The translations under genes and the position numbers were made by a program. A stretch of 64,000 nt of DNA from Manihot esculenta (taxonomy: Eukaryota; Streptophyta; Magnoliopsida; Malpighiales; Euphorbiaceae): contig NC_035170.2 of the NCBI RefSeq assembly GCF_001659605.2, positions 25,648,020 to 25,712,019 of the forward strand, given 5' to 3'. Shown piece by piece: positions 60,079 to 64,000 of this stretch; position 1 is the first letter of the stretch; every line of letters starts with the position of its first letter. A model generated the notes under the pieces. It saw nothing but the letters and a program-made list of their open reading frames with translations, ran no database searches and had not been told where the DNA came from.

Positions 60079-62446
60079 TGTAATACCCGGCTAGACTCCG
60101 ATATCGGAATTCCTACCGTCCGGTGGAACTTCGGTTGTCGGGAACTTCTAGAAGGGTAAAGACATGTTTTATGAAATGTTTTTATGTTTTTAATGGTTTT
60201 AAAGTATGAAACTAAATGAGTTTTTGCATGAAAATAGCATTGGAGGAAAACCCAGGTTCGGCCGCCGAAAGGCAAGTTCGGCCGCCGAACATGCATGCGT
60301 TTTGGAGGCACGTTAGGCCCCCGAAAGCATGAGTTAGGGAAGTTCAGGTTCGGCCGCCGAAAGTCAAGTTCGGCCGCCGAACATTTGCATGGATGCGGAG
60401 GCACATTCGGCCCCCGAACGTGGCCTGGCCAGCCACCTATAAAAGGGTCCCTTAGCCGAAAATGGGCGAGCTTTTTCTCCCCATTTCGGCCAAGGTGAGC
60501 ATTCCGCCATCCTTCCCCAATCTTGAGTTTTTCCTTCCTTTTTCCATGATCTTTACAAGTTTATAACTTTGGTTTTGAAGATCTTTGAGCTTAGAACAAG
60601 TTTTGGAGCTTGGAGACCAAAAGTTGGAACTTCTCCCATCTCCAAGTTTAGATCTCCTCAACCCTCGATCTTCAAGAGGTAAGAGCCGATCTTAAGCTCT
60701 TCATGTGTTTTAAGTAAGTTTTAAGTGATTTTATGGGGTAGAATGACATGTATAGGGTTGTATGAGTTTTTAAGCAAATGTTAAGTTTTAAGTGATTTAT
60801 GATCAATGTATGATGTTTGAGTATGCTTGAAGTGTTGTAGTTGGGGTATTTGATGTTTTGAGGCCCCTAGGAACTTGTATGCATGATTTGGGTGAAGTAT
60901 ATGCATGATGTGAGAGTTGGGAGGCATTTGTGCATAGGGGAGCCAAAGTTTCTGCCCTTTGGCAGAAACCAGGTTCGGCAGCCGAAGGCACTTTCGGCCG
61001 CCGAACATGGCTTGAGAGGCAGCTTTAGGCTGCCGAAGCTTGCCCCCGAAAATTGGAGTTTCGGCTCTGTCCGAGACTTTCGGCCGCCGAAGGTGCCGCC
61101 GAACATGCATGAGTTTCGTCTCTGTCTGGGAGTTTCGGCCGCCGAAGGTGCCGCCGAACCTGCCTGACTTTCGTCTCTGGAGGGACTTTCGGCCGCCGAA
61201 GGTGCCGCCGAAAGTGCCCTGTCCAGCCTTTTCTTGCATGATTCCTAGGAGTGTTTTGGTGATGTTTTAGGAGGTTTTTGGGGGGTATGTCTAGAGTTAT
61301 GTTCTTGTTGTTTGGTGCCTCATTTGAGTCCACCTGTGTAGGTTCGGACCCGAGGAACCGAGACCCCCGGTTGTGAGATAGTCGTTCCGAGTTCGTTGTT
61401 ACAACTTCAGTCACCAGGTGAGTGGAACAACTTCTTAAATTTTAAAGTAAATGAATTAATGAATAAATGAATAAATGAATGAATCATAAAGCATTGCCCA
61501 TGCATCATTATGCTATGCAATATTTCAGGATGTTTGCATTAGATCTCACGAATATGCTGCATTGCATAAATTGATGTTGATGTGGATGAATGTTGAGTGA
61601 TCCATTAGCCCTCGTATGTTATGTCATGATATGATGATGATACGGTATGGAAGTCCAGGAAGACCCATTCTACGTCCCTGGCACTATGTAAGAGAAAGAC
61701 CAGGACCCATTCTACGTTCTGGCACTAATGGAAATGTAGAGGGCTATTGGTGACAAATTCATCCTTTATGTGATTAACTGTGATGTGTTGCATTCCATGA
61801 AAGCATGAATAAGAAAAAGTTATTTAATAATATACCTAAAAATGGAGGAATCTTAATAATAAAATGAATAATAACATACCTAAAAAGGGTGGAATTAAAG
61901 CAAATATTTTTAGTTTCCGCTCATTGGGCTTTATAGCTCACCCCCTCTCCCCTAACCCCAGTCTTGCAGGTGCAGAGTAGATAGAGAAGTCAGCAGAGTA
62001 AGAGAAGATTATGTAATAGCTTAGCTGTGGACATGGTTTGTAGCAATGTAAATGTATGAGATGTAATGTAATGTAAGATTGATAATGTGCTTGACTAGAG
62101 TCTGTTGTATTCCCAGTACACATGGTCTTGTATGAGATATAATGTTTTTATGATGATTATGTAATCCAAGCCTATGTTATGTTATGTTACCCCATTGGAA
62201 TATTTGATGAGGATTCCAATGAGAGGTTTATGTTATGTTGTGCATGCACAGGCTAGGCTTGGCAAAGAAATGTTCGAATGAATGAATGAAAGAAAAGTTT
62301 TTTTTTTATTTTTTTATGTATGTTGTTGACCATGTATGGGATTAAACAGGTTCACAGGATGTATGTTTGGCTTGCTACGGGTCCCGGCGGCCTTAAGCCG
62401 ATCTGGATCCTAGCGCCGGTGGCGGCCTGATTTTCGGGTCGTTACA
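60079..62446 (+). mobile_element. 3' LTR of the intact chromovirus
   Basis: 2368 bp, colinear with 52385-54743. Relative to the 5' LTR it lacks one T (near 60541), has one extra G (near 61282) and 9 extra bases in a GAAT/AAT repeat (near 61453-61481). I saw no certain base substitution. It ends CGGGTCGTTACA before TCAAG. Confidence 0.95.
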
Positions 62447-62451
62447 TCAAG
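62447..62451 (+). repeat. Right target site duplication TCAAG
   Basis: Matches 52380-52384. The Tat-lineage reading frame resumes directly after it. Confidence 0.95.
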
Positions 62452-64000
62452 GCCTCCAATAACATGGCAGAATATGAAGCCCTAATAAATGGGATGCTGG
62501 TGGCAATGGAAGTAGGGGCAACCGACCTTGAAGTGAATAGTGACTCCCAGCTGGTGATCAATCAGATAACTGGAGCGTATTAGGCCAGAGACCCAGCCAT
62601 GCAGAATTACCTGGCAAAGGTAAAAGCCATAGAAGCCGAGCTCAGAGGTCGGGGAGTGACCATCAAGTACTAAAGAATACCTCGGGAGGAAAATGAGGAA
62701 GCAGACCTGCTTAGTCGATTGTCCAAGGAAGAACTAGAACAACTCTCTGATGAAGTATACATACAGCATGTCAGCACGCCCACTTTTAATAAAACAACCA
62801 CTGTGTTGCAGGTAGAACAAAACCAGACCTGGATGACCCCATACCTGGAATATCTGGAGAAGGGGAAACTCCCTGAAGACAAGGATGAAGCAAGAAAGAT
62901 AGCAACTCGTGCTGCTAATTACCAAGCAGTAAGGGGGACCCTGTATAGAAGGGGGAAATCCAGCCCATGGCTCCGGTGTGTGAGCCCGGAGGAGGCTACA
63001 AAGGTGATGGAAGAAATACACAAGGGGATGTGTGGAGCTCACGAAGGAGCATGAATGCTGGCCAATAAAATATTCAGGCAAGGGTACTATTGGCCCACTG
63101 TTAAAAAAGAGGCGGAAGAGTTTGTCCGAAAATGCAACGTATGCCAGAGGTTTGCCAACGCCATCAATGTCCCAGCCACTCCTCAGTCCAGCATATCCAG
63201 CCCATGGCCGTTCTCACAATGGGGAATAGACATCTTGGGACCATTTTCTAAAACCACGGGGCAGAAAAAGTTTGTAGTGGTGGCTGTGGAGTACTTCTCG
63301 AAATGGCCAGAGGCGGAGGCAATCCCCACAATCACAGCCCGCAAGATGATAGACTTTGTATGGGGGAACATTATTTGCAGATTTGGCATATCGAGGGTGC
63401 TCATCTCAGATAACGGCAGGCAATTTGACTGCAACGCCTTCAGGGCATTTACGACAAACATGGGCATATGGCACAAGTTTTCTTCTGTGGCCCATCATCA
63501 GACCAATGGTCAAACAGAGGTTACCAACAGAGCTATCCTCCAAGGATTAAAGAAACGGCTGGATGGGGCAAAAGCAAACTGGGCAGAAGAGCTCAACAGT
63601 ATCCTGTGGGCACTCCGAACTACCCCCAGAGCGTCCACTAAAGAAACGCCCTTTGCACTTGCTTACGGCACAGAGGCCGTAGTCCCAGTCAAGCTGCAAA
63701 TCCCCACTCATCGAGTCCAATTTGCTAACGAGAACACTAACGACGACAAGTTAAGGAATAACTTGGACGCTCTCGAAGAAATTAGGGAGGAAGCTCAAGT
63801 CCGAACTGCTGCTTATCAACAACGGGCAGCCCGTTATTACAACCAAAGGGTTAGGGAAAGAAGTCTAAAGGTAGGAGACCTGGCCCTAAGAAACTTGGAA
63901 GCTACGGGAAAAAGAGCGGCAGTGGGCAAGTTGGCACCGATCTGGGAGGGCCCATTCAGGATGGCAAAAGTGGTCAGGCCAGGAGTATACCGAATTGAAG
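62452..64000 (+). pseudogene. Tat-lineage pol continued: end of second RNase H and integrase (runs off window)
   Basis: Continues the frame cut at 52379: [16 protein letters not shown] and DSQLVINQI belong to the second RNase H, then a linker and integrase. In-frame stops lie at 62581 (TAG), 62671 (TAA) and 63052 (TGA). From 63055 to the window end the frame is open, with CNVCQRF zinc cysteines (near 63130), WGIDILGPF (catalytic D), ISDNGRQF (D), NGQTEVTNRA (E) and a C-terminal WEGPFRM. The integrase core is complete to the eye, but the stops upstream prevent expression as one polyprotein. Confidence 0.9.

Larger units (their letters stand above)
52385..62446 (+). mobile_element. Complete, apparently intact Ty3/Gypsy chromovirus (Tekay/Del-like)
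   Basis: 10,062 bp with 5' LTR 52385-54743, initiator-Met primer site, a single uninterrupted gag-pol frame (54982-59970), polypurine tract, 3' LTR 60079-62446 and flanking TCAAG duplications. The LTRs differ, as far as I can see, only by three small indels in homopolymer or GAAT-repeat tracts. Placement in the Tekay/Del group is inferred from the very long LTRs, pol similarity and the chromodomain-like tail. All parts needed for autonomous movement are present. Confidence 0.95.

Overview
This is a window of plant nuclear DNA: a GT-AG spliced gene lies in AT-rich intergenic sequence layered with LTR retrotransposons. The host gene and the retrotransposon lineages fit a eudicot. Euphorbiaceae or Malpighiales is only a weak guess. 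I see no prokaryotic operons, CRISPR arrays, rRNA or tRNA genes.

Layout. (1) 1-4868 holds a decayed reverse-strand Ty3/Gypsy chromovirus: a 3' LTR with a solo LTR nested in it, a polypurine tract and a pol full of stops and frameshifts. An LTR-like fragment follows to 5135. (2) 5136-25626 is AT-rich and has no convincing gene. It holds three solo LTRs of a Tat-like Gypsy family (9731-10229, 17297-17753, 21565-22022), a Mutator-like element with long terminal inverted repeats and a 9-bp target duplication (13284-14811), a related small MITE (20603-20967) and simple repeats. (3) 25627-44920, minus strand, is the only host gene I can support: MAD1, the spindle assembly checkpoint protein. I resolved 16 exons that join in phase into 722 codons. 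Intron 11 is about 8 kb because it holds a decayed Copia element, itself interrupted by a solo chromovirus LTR. Introns 3 and 5 hold a TRIM-like and a hAT-like element. (4) 45010-47809 is AT-rich and geneless. (5) 47810-64000 is a plus-strand Tat-lineage Gypsy element (LTR, primer binding site, gag, protease, RT, RNase H, second RNase H, integrase) with premature stops and a frameshifting 20-bp duplication. It runs off the right edge. A complete, apparently intact chromovirus (52385-62446) sits inside its second RNase H domain, with a TCAAG target duplication, two almost identical 2.36-kb LTRs and one uninterrupted 1662-codon gag-pol frame.

How the parts relate. The nesting gives a relative history: the Copia element and the reverse chromovirus are old, the Tat element is younger but already disabled, and the complete chromovirus is very young and may be able to move. 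The reverse element, two solo LTRs and the intact element belong to one LTR superfamily that shares TGTAATACCCGG starts, GTCGTTACA ends, clusters of TTCGGCCGCCGAA motifs, a TATA box and splice-like signals. MAD1 appears intact despite carrying more than 8 kb of transposon sequence in its introns. I did not find a convincing new biological system. The least ordinary signals are the conserved LTR architecture, the gene-fragment-like sequence inside the Mutator-like element, and the antisense-oriented LTR promoter inside MAD1.
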